This document shows, piece by piece, positions 38,297-47,720 of a stretch of DNA of 64,000 bases. A program made the position numbers and the translations under genes. This stretch comes from JANXQG01 sp963804375 (GTDB lineage: Bacteria; Planctomycetota; Planctomycetia; Pirellulales; Thermoguttaceae): positions 943,385-1,007,384 of the forward strand of contig CAWDQE010000015.1 in the NCBI GenBank assembly GCA_963804375.1. Direction: 5' to 3'. A model generated the notes under the pieces. That model was not told where the DNA came from, made no database searches, and worked only from the letters and a program-made list of their open reading frames with translations. The stretch's first letter is position 1; each line of letters opens with the position of its first letter.

Positions 38297-40617
38297 ATGA
38301 GATGCGTTTCCCAAGCAAAAATGGGTCTGCTCGTGCTCCTCGCTGCCTGGGTGCTCGCGGCATGGGTTGTGCCGGCCAACGGCGCGGGGGGAATCTTTTC
38401 GGCAATCCGAGTTTCGAGAACGGCCGCGACGAGTGGCACCTGGACCGCTCCGGCAGAACGGTTGCGGACTTCACGGTGGACGAGAAGGAGGCTGCCGCCG
38501 GCCAGCGCAGCGCGTTGATCCGCGTGGGCGCCGTTGAGGGCTGGGGCGTCCAGTTCGGCCAGACGATGGAAGCCCCCGACGCGGGCAAGACTTACACCTT
38601 CGCGGTGCTGGCGAAGAGCGCCAAGGGACCGGTCACGCTGCGACTGGAAATCGAGCGCCACGGCGACCCCTACGACCGGGCTGCCGCGACTCCGCCGCAA
38701 ACCGTAACGAAAGATAAATGGACGGAGCTGCACGTCACCTTCAAGACAAAATCCTTCCCGCAAGGATGGTTCGCCTACGTGAGCTGCAACCAGCGCGACG
38801 CTGAATTTCGCCTGGACATGTTCCGCCTGGTGGAAGGCGACTACGTGCCCTACGTGAAGGCCGCTCGCGACGAGATCGCCGCCGCGGCCGTGGCTCTGTT
38901 CGATAGCGTGCAGGCATCGCCTGCGCCGCTGGCAGCCGCGGCCATCCCCGAGCGGAAGGGCTGGCTGCAACTGCCCGAGGACGCCACCGACCATCGCTTC
39001 CGCGGCGATGCGGTGCTCGTGAACGATCGCCTGGCCTTGGTGCTCCGCCGCGGGGCGCCAGGGGCGGAACTCTACGGCCTGGGCCCTGCCGGGCCGGTCC
39101 TCCGCGCGGGGCTCGCGCCTGCGGACGGCGCACCGGACGCAAAACTCAAGGCGGTCGCAGTCGTGGCCTGCGATCCCAGCCGGGCGGCCGTGGATGCCAC
39201 CTTCGAATCGCCCGGCGGAGGCAAAGTCACGATTCGCTATGAACTGGCGATGGGGCAGACTTTCCTCAAGACCGAGCCGCGCGAGGGCGCCCGGGGGCTT
39301 TCCGTCTATGCCCCCTGCCGCTACCTGGTCCTTCCCGATTTCTTCGCCGACGACATCGTGATCGATGCCGAGGAAATACGCAGGGACTCGGCCGATATAC
39401 CCAGCGAGAACTTCCTCTTGCACCTGCTTCCGGACCGGCAGGCGATCGTCATGGCTGTCGCCGACAAACGCGGCGAAGACGCGCGGATCGGTCTCTCGGG
39501 AAAGGGCCGTGAAAGGGTCATCTGCTCGAGCCGGATGTCCTATGGCAAGGGCGGCAAGATCTGGGTGGCGGTCCTCCAGGCCCCCGGGGTCTGGCACCAG
39601 CGTGACGTGGACAAGGAGGACGGAGGCAAGGTCCGCGACCTGGACTGGACAGCGCCGTTCTCCGCCCAATGGCGCGTCGACTGGCGCTTTCGCGGCCATT
39701 TGACCGCCAGTTGGGAAATGGCTGCGCAAATGAAAAGCGGCGAGTTCCTCAAGTATGGCTGGTTCGGCTCGCCCGGCACGCTGCCCGCCGATCGCCAACG
39801 CTGGACCACGGTGCTGGGCAGTTTTCGTTATCCCTGCTGGCTGGACCAGGCCCGCCGCGGACATATCCAGCCGTTGACCAAACCCGACCGCTTCGAAGGC
39901 CCGGCCGTGATTTACCCCATCCAGCGCGTCAAGGACACGCCGCTCCGCGAGTTTACCGTGGTGGACATCGTGCGGGCCACGCTGGGCGTCGGGCCGTGCG
40001 AGTATATCCTCGACGTCGAAGGGCAGGGGACTTCCATGAAGGGCCGCGCCACCTGCGCCACTCGCGACGCCTTGGGGGCCATCTACTCAGCCAAGCAGCA
40101 GAAGCGACGGAGGGCCGAAATCGAGAGGATTCTCGACGACGTCGTGATCTTCGTGAAGCACATTCGCGGGCGGGTCGAACAGTATGTTGATTTCGGGCAC
40201 GAAACGCTGGCCTACCTCCAGCAGCAGGAGAAGGCCCATCCGGAACTGTCCGGCGTATTGGCCGATCTGGAATCGTCGGCGCGGGCCATCGACGAGGCAT
40301 ATGCCAAGCACAAGACGGCCATCAAGACGCCGCAATACGTGGTCGACCTCACCGAGAAGTTCCGCAAGACGCTCCTGGATTACGAAGGGGACGATGCCTT
40401 GAAGAAGTGCCAGGCGATCACCTTTGCCATCGTCGAAGTGGGCGGCAACCAGGACGAGCTGGTGGGCGAGTGCCGCGCCGCCGTGAAGGTCTTACGGCAG
40501 CGGGCGGCTCTGGCTCTGGCTACCGATCCCCGCGCGGCTGACGTTGCGCGCGAGATTCGCGATCGCACGCAAAAGGCTCTCCGCAACGCCTTGTCGTACG
40601 AGGCGCCGAGACACTGA
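38297..40617 (+). CDS. Secreted protein of the unrecognised three-member family, copy 3, with extra N-terminal jelly-roll (frameshifted)
   Basis: The signal peptide (MGLLVLLAAWVLAAWVVP) is in the frame starting at 38,297; after GAGG the protein continues one frame back as NLFGNPSFENGRDEWHLD. One extra G in the run near 38,384-38,390 would join them. The added N-terminal domain (about residues 35-180) looks like a CBM/galactose-binding jelly roll (NPSFENG, KTYTFAVLAKSAKGPVTL). Then come the family blocks FRGDAVLVNDRLALVLRRG, CRYLVLPDFFADDI, LPSENFLLH-like IPSENFLLHLLPDR, KIWVAVLQAPGVWHQRD, VVDIVRATLGVGPCEYILDV and the RTQKALRN/EAPRH end. Confidence 0.7.
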
Positions 40618-40619
40618 GA

Positions 40620-40657
40620 AGTGAAGGATGAAGGATGAAGGATGAAGGATGAAGGAT
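40620..40657. repeat. Tandem GAAGGAT repeat
   Basis: About five direct copies of the heptamer GAAGGAT lie between the stop of family copy 3 and the lipoprotein gene. The unit is purine-rich. Copy-number change by slippage would alter the spacing upstream of 40,688 but no coding sequence. Confidence 0.8.
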
Positions 40658-40687
40658 TTGAGAGTTGAAATTGGGGATTCTTCGGCC

Positions 40688-41536
40688 ATGCGAGTTGTAC
40701 TACTGAGCGCGACGGCCCTCGTCTTGCTGGCCGGCTGCGGGGAGCACAAAGTTCCGCCGGAACCTGCGCCAACGGCCTCCGACACCCCGAAGACAATCCA
40801 CACCAAGACGGGCATCGACATGGTGCTTATCCCCGCGGGGGCGTTCACCCTGGGTGACGACAACGGCGAAAGCGACGAACGGCCGGCCCATCGTGTCCGC
40901 ATCGCCGCATTCTACATGGACCAGTGCGAGGTGACTCAAGCGTCGTTCGAGGCGATCATGGGGCGCAATCCGTCGAAGGCCAAGGGCGCCGACCGACCCG
41001 TGGAGCGCGTAAGCTGGTTGGCCGCCGTGCAGTACTGCAACATGCGCTCGACCGGCGAAGGTCTCAAGCCCTGTTACGACCTGAAGACGCTGGCGTGCAA
41101 TTTCGCGGCCGACGGCTACCGGCTGCCAACCGAGGCAGAGTGGGAGTATGCCTGCCGCGCCGGGACGACCACCCGCTGGTCGTGCGGCGACAGTTCGGGC
41201 GACTTGAAGAGGCATGGGTGGTACAAGGGCAATGCGGCGAAGACGACGCACCCCGTCAAGCTGATGCAGCCTAATCCGTGGGGGCTCTACGACATGCACG
41301 GCAATGTTGCCGAATGGTGCAACGATTGTTACGCCGAACGCTACGACGGCGCCGCGACCGAGAATCCTCGCGGCCCGGCCGCCGGCGACAAGCGTGTACT
41401 GCGTGGCGGCAGTTTTATGAGCGGCGAGGATGACTGCCGCAGTTCCGCCCGGCAGAGCGAGACGCCCGTGTTTGCCGATACCTGCTTTGGATCGGAGTCC
41501 TATGGATTCCGCTGTGTGCGGAGCGCAGGCCAGTAG
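40688..41536 (+). CDS. Formylglycine-generating-enzyme-family (SUMF1/FGE-sulfatase) lipoprotein
   Basis: About 282 residues with a lipoprotein signal (ATALVLLAGCGEH; lipobox LAGC). The FGE-sulfatase domain is complete: VLIPAGAFTLGDDNGESDE, FYMDQCEVTQASFEAI, YRLPTEAEWEYACRAG, NPWGLYDMHGNVAEWCND, RVLRGGSF and YGFRCVR. True FGEs oxidise a sulfatase cysteine to formylglycine using an active-site Cys pair; I cannot confirm that pair here, and many lipoprotein members are only lectin-like folds. No sulfatase is in the window. A surface sugar-binding or maturation role is possible. Confidence 0.82.
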   Translation: MRVVLLSATALVLLAGCGEHKVPPEPAPTASDTPKTIHTKTGIDMVLIPAGAFTLGDDNGESDERPAHRVRIAAFYMDQCEVTQASFEAIMGRNPSKAKGADRPVERVSWLAAVQYCNMRSTGEGLKPCYDLKTLACNFAADGYRLPTEAEWEYACRAGTTTRWSCGDSSGDLKRHGWYKGNAAKTTHPVKLMQPNPWGLYDMHGNVAEWCNDCYAERYDGAATENPRGPAAGDKRVLRGGSFMSGEDDCRSSARQSETPVFADTCFGSESYGFRCVRSAGQ

Positions 41537-41580
41537 GTTCTTCCCGCCAACCTGCGACCCGGAAGCGGGCCTTGGCGGGG

Positions 41581-42330
41581 TCATTTACCCGCCGGCCCGA
41601 CAGGCGGGTCCTTCGGCGCGCGGCCGGCGGCCCAGTACATGGCCCGCACCACCAGCCGCTGAAAGTGCGGGTTCTCCCACGCGCCTCGGTCGTTGCCGAA
41701 TCCGGTGGTGAAGACGCGGCCCTTGCCGTGCTGCTGCACCCAGGCCATGCTCTGCCGCTCGCTGCCGCGGTCCATGCGGACCAGGCAGCGCATGCAGGCG
41801 TTCTTGTGATACTGATGGGCGTAGGTCTCGTCAGCGATGTCGAAGTCGCCCAGGCCGGCCGTGATGGGGTGGTCCCGGTCGTAGATGTGAACGGTGTACT
41901 TGCCGCTGCCGTGCCCGATGAACCGTCCGCCCAGCAGTTCCCAATAAACGTCCGACGACTTGTTGGCGTCCGTGGCGTGGACGCCCACAATGCCGCCTCC
42001 CTGCTGGACGAAGTTCCACAGTCCCTGCTCTTGCTTGGGGTCAGTGATCGTGCCGCCGGAGCCGTAGAACAGGACCTCGTCGTACTTGCCGATGTTCTCG
42101 GCCTTCAGGTCGTCGGCGCTTTGGGAGTTCGTGACCGTAAAGTCGCCGGTGCCCTCCAGCACCTTGCCCACCAGGGCAATGAATCCTTTCCCGTCGTGGC
42201 CGCCGTTGAACATGTATAAAACCTTGACCTTTCCGGCCGGGGCCGTTTCGGCCGCCAGTCCCGTGGCCAAGCCACTGAAAACACCTAACAAGGCCCAGAA
42301 AACGCCCAAACAAAGCTTCCGGCAGCACAT
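41581..42330 (-). CDS. Secreted ThuA-like (trehalose utilization) protein
   Basis: About 249 residues. The ATG at 42,330 starts a signal peptide (LCLGVFWALLGVFSGLATGL). The class-I-glutamine-amidotransferase-like ThuA fold is marked by KVLYMFNGGHDGKGF, KYDEVLFYGSG, LWNFVQQGGGIVGVHATDAN, YWELLGGRFIGHG, HPITAGLGDFDIADETYAHQ and KGRVFTTGFGNDRGAW. ThuA proteins are tied to trehalose or other sugar metabolism, and many are fused to sugar dehydrogenases in planctomycetes. It is transcribed leftward, divergent from the beta-helix gene. Its promoter-like block at 42,400 recurs in front of the gene that starts at 49,861. Confidence 0.8.
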   Translation of the reverse strand: MCCRKLCLGVFWALLGVFSGLATGLAAETAPAGKVKVLYMFNGGHDGKGFIALVGKVLEGTGDFTVTNSQSADDLKAENIGKYDEVLFYGSGGTITDPKQEQGLWNFVQQGGGIVGVHATDANKSSDVYWELLGGRFIGHGSGKYTVHIYDRDHPITAGLGDFDIADETYAHQYHKNACMRCLVRMDRGSERQSMAWVQQHGKGRVFTTGFGNDRGAWENPHFQRLVVRAMYWAAGRAPKDPPVGPAGK

Positions 42331-42399
42331 CGTTCGATCCTCCAAGTACAACATGTCGAGTAGCCGTTCACGGTCCGATCCACGGCGGACTCGGCCATG

Positions 42400-42442
42400 C
42401 GGCACTGCCATGAGTCTGCGCCGGCGGCCCAGGAAAGTCAAG
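42400..42442 (-). promoter_or_regulatory. Shared 43-bp promoter-like block, copy 1
   Basis: On the reverse strand TTGACT (42,441-42,436), a 17-bp spacer and CAGACT (42,418-42,413) are followed by a conserved CATGGCAGTGCCG. The same elements with identical spacing occur at 49,940-49,982. In both places the block is about 80-90 bases upstream of a secreted protein's start codon on the same strand. The -10 match to a sigma-70 consensus is weak, so an alternative sigma factor or a dispersed repeat is possible. Confidence 0.5.
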
Positions 42443-42574
42443 TTGCGAAATGCTTGCAACCGGCGGTCGCCTGGGTGACAATAACGCTTGATTGGCCGCA
42501 ACCGATATTCTCGGCAAGGCCGCAACCCATCCCCTCTGTCCTCCAACAATACTCCCGCCCGATTGGAGCTGACT

Positions 42575-45500
42575 ATGATTGGTTCATGCCGATTCCCCTT
42601 GTTCCTTGGCATTCTTGTCATTGCCGTGGCGTGCCCGATGGCGGCTGCCGCTGGGCCGACTTCGTGGCCGTGGCAAGATCCGAAGGCCCAGGTGCTGCCC
42701 ACCGGCGATTTGGAGTGGAAACCGCAGCCGTTTGTCTACGTGGCGGGCGGCTCGATTCGATACATCGACTACGAAGGAGGCAACGACGCCAACCCGGGCA
42801 CCCGCGAACTGCCCTGGCAGCACCATCCATGGGACCCGGCCGCCCAGGGCCAGGCCGCTGCGGCCAAGGGCATCGACACCTACGTCTTCAAGCGCGGGGT
42901 CATGTATCGCGGCGCGCTGGTGGTTCGCGAGTCCGGCAAGCCAGGCCATCCCATTCGACTGACCAGCGACTCCGCCTGGGGCCAAGGAGAGGCGTCGCTC
43001 GTCGGTTCGGAGCACGTTACCGGCTGGCGCCGCGGGGCGCACCCGAAGATGCCCGAGCCCGAGAAGGTCTGGAATGTCGACATCGACTTCGCTCCCCGCA
43101 ACGTGTGGATGATCCGCGCCGACGGCGCTGTCGTTCGCATTCCGCTGGCCCGCACGCCGAATTGGCAGCCGGTGGATCCCGACGACATCAAGAGCCAGTG
43201 GTTCCACTTCAACAATCCCGACAGTCGCGACGTCTGGGGCGCCAAGGCCACCGTGGACGGCATCGAGCGCCCCATGGGCTACGACACGGTCAACCTGACC
43301 CGCGACGCCGACTACTACAAGGACGCCCTGGTCTGGTCCGAGTACGGCTGGGTGATGGGCACGCCCTATCCGTCACGCGTGGTGAAGTTCGATGCCGTGA
43401 AACACAGTCTCGTCTTTGGAGGCCAATGGGGCGACGGAATCGGCGCCTACCATTATCCCCGCTACACGCGCTATTATCTGGAAGACAAGCCGCAATACCT
43501 CGACGACGGCAAGTCCGGCGAGTTCTGGTTCGACAAACAGGGCGGGCGGCTGTATCTCCGCCTTCCCGGCGACGCCGACCCCCGTGCCGCCCACATCGAA
43601 GTCGCCCGGCGCTGCACTCTCATCGACAGCGACGCCATGAGCCACATCCACGTCTCCGGCCTGGCCATGCGTTTCACCAACGTCTGGTACGACCTGCCGG
43701 CGCTGCCGGGCAAGAACGTCGACGTGGCGTGCATCCGCCTGCTGGGGTCGGGAAGCGACCTCACGGTGGCCAACTGCACCTTCGAGCACGTCCACCTGCC
43801 GATCCGCTTCAAGGCCGTGGGCGAAAAGGACGTCATCGACGGCGTGGTCGTCCGCGACAACCTGATCCAGGACACCGACCACGGCGCCATGATCGTGGCC
43901 GACGGCGGCGAGTGGGGCCAGGAATATACGCCGGGCCGGCTCGGGGACGTCAAGGTGCTCCGCAACCGCCTGCACGAGATCGGCCACCGCCCCACGCGCT
44001 ACGGCCAGGGCCATGCCATCGAGATCGAATCCGCCGTAACCGCGGAAGTGGCCGGCAATGTCCTCGATCGCCTCTACGGGGCGGGCATCTTCGTCTTCGG
44101 AGGCAAGCAGGACCAGTCTCGGTCCGATCGCCCCTTGACCCGCATCCTCATCCACCACAACAAGGTGGTCGATTCGCTCCTGAACAACAACGACTGGGGC
44201 GGCATCGAAACTTGGCAAGGCGGGCCGGCCTATGTGTTCGACAACATTTCCGGCAACCCCGGCGGATACAAGCTGTGGGGACACATGATCGATCCGAAAA
44301 GTCCGGACAATGCCCGTTTCGGCCACGCCTATTATATGGACGGCGGCTTCAAACAGTATTACTTCAACAACATCGCCTGGGGCAAATCCAAAGACCCTTT
44401 CGACCGCCTGGGCAACACCGCGGCCTTCCAAGAGATCATCGGCTACTCGGCCTCGATCTTCAACAACACCGTCTACAACTTCGTGAACGGGTCGCGGCGG
44501 CAAGAGCCGGTCGCCGGGCGCAACAAGTACATGGGCAACATCTGGCAGGGGATCGGCCACATGGTCTTCCGCCATGCCGACCCCAAGGGCCTGCCGGCCG
44601 ATCCCAACGCCGCCGACGCCAAGGGCGGGGGCTCCGACTACCATCATGAATCGAACGTCTACGCCAGCAACGTGTTCTACGACGTGCCCAAGATGTTCGC
44701 CGTGTTCGAGTCCTCGGGGCGCTGGCACGGAACGCTGGAGAGCTTTCGCCGCGCCCTGGCCCTCCGCGGCACGATCGGCGATCCGGGCGAGTTGGCCGCC
44801 CAGCCGCCGCTTCGCGACGCGGCAAACCACGATTTCCGGCCCACGGCGGCGGCCCGCGGCAAGGGTGTCCGCGTCTTCGTGCCCTGGGGTCTCTACGCCA
44901 CCGTTGCCGAGTGGGACTTCTACCACGCCGGAAATGACCCGACGCTGATCCTCGACGATCATTTCCATCTCGCCTCGTACTTCGTGGGCCGGGAAACGTA
45001 TTACAAGAACCCAACCTATCCGCTGCGGACCGTGAACATTCCGGAAGAGAGCTTCGTCCAGGGACCGCTGGAGGACTGGGTGCGGGGGCGCTGAAGTTCA
45101 ACGGCGTGAACCAGTACGCCGTGCTCAGCCAAGCCGCGCTGGCCGGAGCGCCGCCGCAGGGAAAGGCCCCCAAGATCGAGAACAAGCCGCACGCGAAGAT
45201 CACCTTCGAGACGCCGGCCAGCTTCGCCCCCGACCGCCCCAGCGAGGTCAAGCTACGGCTGCACGGCGTCAAGCCGGGCATGAAGATTATGGCCGATCTG
45301 CACTGGCAGCGCGAGAACGGGCAATTCGGCGGCATGAACATCTGGGGCGGCCCGGGACAGACGGTCGCCGGCGAAGGCCCCTACGTCTTCAAGTTCACCC
45401 CCCAGCCGAAGCCCGGCCTGGCCTACTACATCGTCACGGCCTATACGTCGCCGAGCGGCAACTGGGAGGACCATGTGGACGTCGCCTCTTGGGGCGTGCC

Positions 45501-46081
45501 GGCCGCAGCCGCAGCCCCCGCCGAGGGCTTTCGCAGCCCGGCGATCGACAAGACGAACTTCCTCGTCGAGGCCTATTTCCGCACCGAGCCGGGACACACG
45601 GGAGGCGTCTTACTTCACAAAATGGACCGCGCGGGGTTTTCCCTGGCGATCGATTCGCGCGGCGGCGTGACGTTCCAGGTCGCCGGCCAGAGTGAGCTCA
45701 GCCGAGGTGCAAAGCGCGGCCAAGCTGAACGACGGCCGCTGGCACCACGTCATTGCGGAGGCCGACCGCAAGGCCAAGAAGCTGAGGCTATACGTCGACG
45801 GCCGCCGCGACGCCGAGGCCGCGGGCGTCGGTCCCGTATCGATCGCCAATCGGGCGGACCTGTACGTCGGCGGCCGCCCCGGGCACCATGTACCCATGGT
45901 CGACGGCTGCCTGGCCGGAACGATCGAATTCCTGCGTGTGGCCTTGGGCACCTTGGACGACGCCAAGACGACGATCGAGGAGTTGTACGCCTGGCAGTTT
46001 TCCGGCCCGTTCCTTCAAGACTTCCTCGGCCGGCAACCGAGCGACCGACGTGATGCGGGGGCCATCCAGCATGTCGATTAG
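42575..46081 (+). CDS. Secreted right-handed beta-helix protein with C-terminal LamG-like domain (two frameshifts)
   Basis: The ATG at 42,575 starts a signal peptide (MIGSCRFPLFLGILVIAVAC). The N-terminal part (YIDYEGGNDANPGTRELPW) and the repeats from about residue 380 (LTVANCTFEHVHLPIRFK, GVVVRDNLIQDTDHGAMIV, VTAEVAGNVLDRLYGAGIFV) form a parallel beta helix of the pectate-lyase/PbH1 type. The frame breaks at about 45,085 (one more G in GGGGG would restore it) and again near 45,700. Beyond these are a beta-sandwich (KLRLHGVKPGMKIMADLHW) and a LamG-like domain (LNDGRWHHVIAEADRK, LRLYVDGRRDAEAAG). The joined protein is about 1,170 residues. Substrate and activity unknown. Confidence 0.72.
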
Positions 46082-46172
46082 GGAATCGGACCATCAACCG
46101 GTCTGATACCAGTACGCAACCGACGCGACGGCTGATACAATGTCCAGGAAAGCCCACGATAAAGGAATGGTC

Positions 46173-47720
46173 ATGGCTTACCCGGCGCACCGTCCTCATG
46201 GATATCATGGTCAAGGCGACTCGTATCTTCCCCAGGTCGTGCGGAAACTTCGCAGGAGGCTCTCGGAAGTGCAGCGCGGACTTGCACACGATACCCTCCG
46301 TCTGCCACCGAAGGCCCTTGGCGAACTTGCCAGCATTTTGGTCGATTTCGCGGAAGACCTCCACAATGGCGCCGGGATATGGGAAGCCTACGAACGCTAC
46401 AACGCGGAATTCTTCGGCACGCCCGCTCCCTTGACTTCGGGAGAAATGGCGTCCGCAACTGGCTTCCATCCTGGTCGCTTTCGCCACTTTCTTTGGATCT
46501 TGTATCCGGCGTTCATTGACGGGCTGATCCTGTTGCCGACGCACCAGGATCTCCAACGTATAGCCGACGCTGGCAGCGTTTTTCTATCCGAAGCTTTTTC
46601 CACCATCCCCAAGGAATCGGGCGTGAATGCATTTCTCAGAAGCCCGAACCGGTATGGGTGGGACGTAAAGCGCAAGCTGATCTGGCTGGGCGCGCACTCC
46701 TTCCTGTTTCGCACCTTATTCGCCCGCTACATTGAGGAGCAGGCATCAGGGGGCTCGGACATCGAACAGACCGACGAGTTCGTCTGCAACGAGTGTACGC
46801 GATGGTCAGGGCTGGGGGCGATCGACATCCTGGCGGGAGTCCTCGACGTTTCCGCTGACGACCGCAGGGACTTGCGGAGCTGGTACGAGCGGCACGCGTC
46901 ATTCTACCGGCTTGTATCCGTCAGCAACGAAACTCTGGAAGCCCTGAACGTCGTCAACGGCCAGCTGTACCGGATCAGGATCAACATGGAGGAACATCCG
47001 TTTCAACGAGATCATTTCATCTTCGGATACTTGGTTCCGTGGCGCGGCGAGTGGTACTGGTCGGGCGCGCAGAAACTTTGCGGCGACGCCTCCAAAGTCG
47101 ATGTTGATGACCTGCGAAGGTCGATGAAGCGTCATAGCCCCCGCATTGTGTGCCGGTACTCGAAAGAGTACGAGGCGGAGGTGAGGCGGCACATGTCCCG
47201 CATCTACAACGAAATGCTGGCCTACTACGGCAGGGACCTGGTGGTGTACCCTGACGGCTTGTCCATGGCGGCGGACTGGCAGAAGGAATTCCGTTGGCAG
47301 TGGGAGTCCAGACCCCAGCAGAAGCAGGAAGAGGCCGCCAGGAGGCATGGATTGACGAAGGGTCACCCAGGCATGAAAATTCCGCAAGACCTGCTTGAGG
47401 AGAAGGGCGGGCTGTGCGTGTTCCTCAACCCCGACGAGGGCAAGGAGATCATGACGCATTTCACATCCCTGATTTCAGGACTGAAGAAACGGGGCGAAGG
47501 CCTTACCGAGGACGAGGAGTGTTCCATTCGCGGGTTTTTCGATTCGCGTGCAACCAGCCCGAGGTTCGTCCGGCGGGTGCTGGGAGAGTATGGCGACGAG
47601 TCGGTCAGGGCCGCGTTTCTGTTGAGGGGCGACCTGCCCGAATACTGGCTGGATTATCTTCTGCGGAGTCGCAAGGGACACTACTACCGGAAACGGTATC
47701 CGGCCCTAGCGGTGGTTTGA
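46173..47720 (+). CDS. Conserved-looking protein of unknown function
   Basis: About 515 residues with no signal peptide, unlike its neighbours. I chose the ATG at 46,173 because AAAGGA precedes it; an in-frame ATG at 46,140 adds eleven residues. The N-terminal part is helical and rich in Arg (VVRKLRRRLSEVQRGLAHDT). A middle domain has QLYRIRINMEEHPFQRDH and a Trp-rich FGYLVPWRGEWYWSGAQ; a single CNEC pair lies near residue 210. The C-terminus is helical (SIRGFFDSRATSPRFVRRVL, ending SRKGHYYRKRYP). The YRIRI/WYWSG pairing recalls uncharacterised DUF families, but I cannot name one. Its 3' end overlaps the convergent propeller gene by 15 bases. Confidence 0.7.
   Translation: MAYPAHRPHGYHGQGDSYLPQVVRKLRRRLSEVQRGLAHDTLRLPPKALGELASILVDFAEDLHNGAGIWEAYERYNAEFFGTPAPLTSGEMASATGFHPGRFRHFLWILYPAFIDGLILLPTHQDLQRIADAGSVFLSEAFSTIPKESGVNAFLRSPNRYGWDVKRKLIWLGAHSFLFRTLFARYIEEQASGGSDIEQTDEFVCNECTRWSGLGAIDILAGVLDVSADDRRDLRSWYERHASFYRLVSVSNETLEALNVVNGQLYRIRINMEEHPFQRDHFIFGYLVPWRGEWYWSGAQKLCGDASKVDVDDLRRSMKRHSPRIVCRYSKEYEAEVRRHMSRIYNEMLAYYGRDLVVYPDGLSMAADWQKEFRWQWESRPQQKQEEAARRHGLTKGHPGMKIPQDLLEEKGGLCVFLNPDEGKEIMTHFTSLISGLKKRGEGLTEDEECSIRGFFDSRATSPRFVRRVLGEYGDESVRAAFLLRGDLPEYWLDYLLRSRKGHYYRKRYPALAVV

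Noticed and set aside
38290..39864. 524-codon antisense frame over family copy 3
   Set aside because: Shadow of the sense gene, which has family-wide conserved blocks.
42400..42442. Riboswitch or protein-coding leader for the shared block
   Set aside because: Too short for a riboswitch, and the reading frame through it is not kept in relation to the downstream gene.
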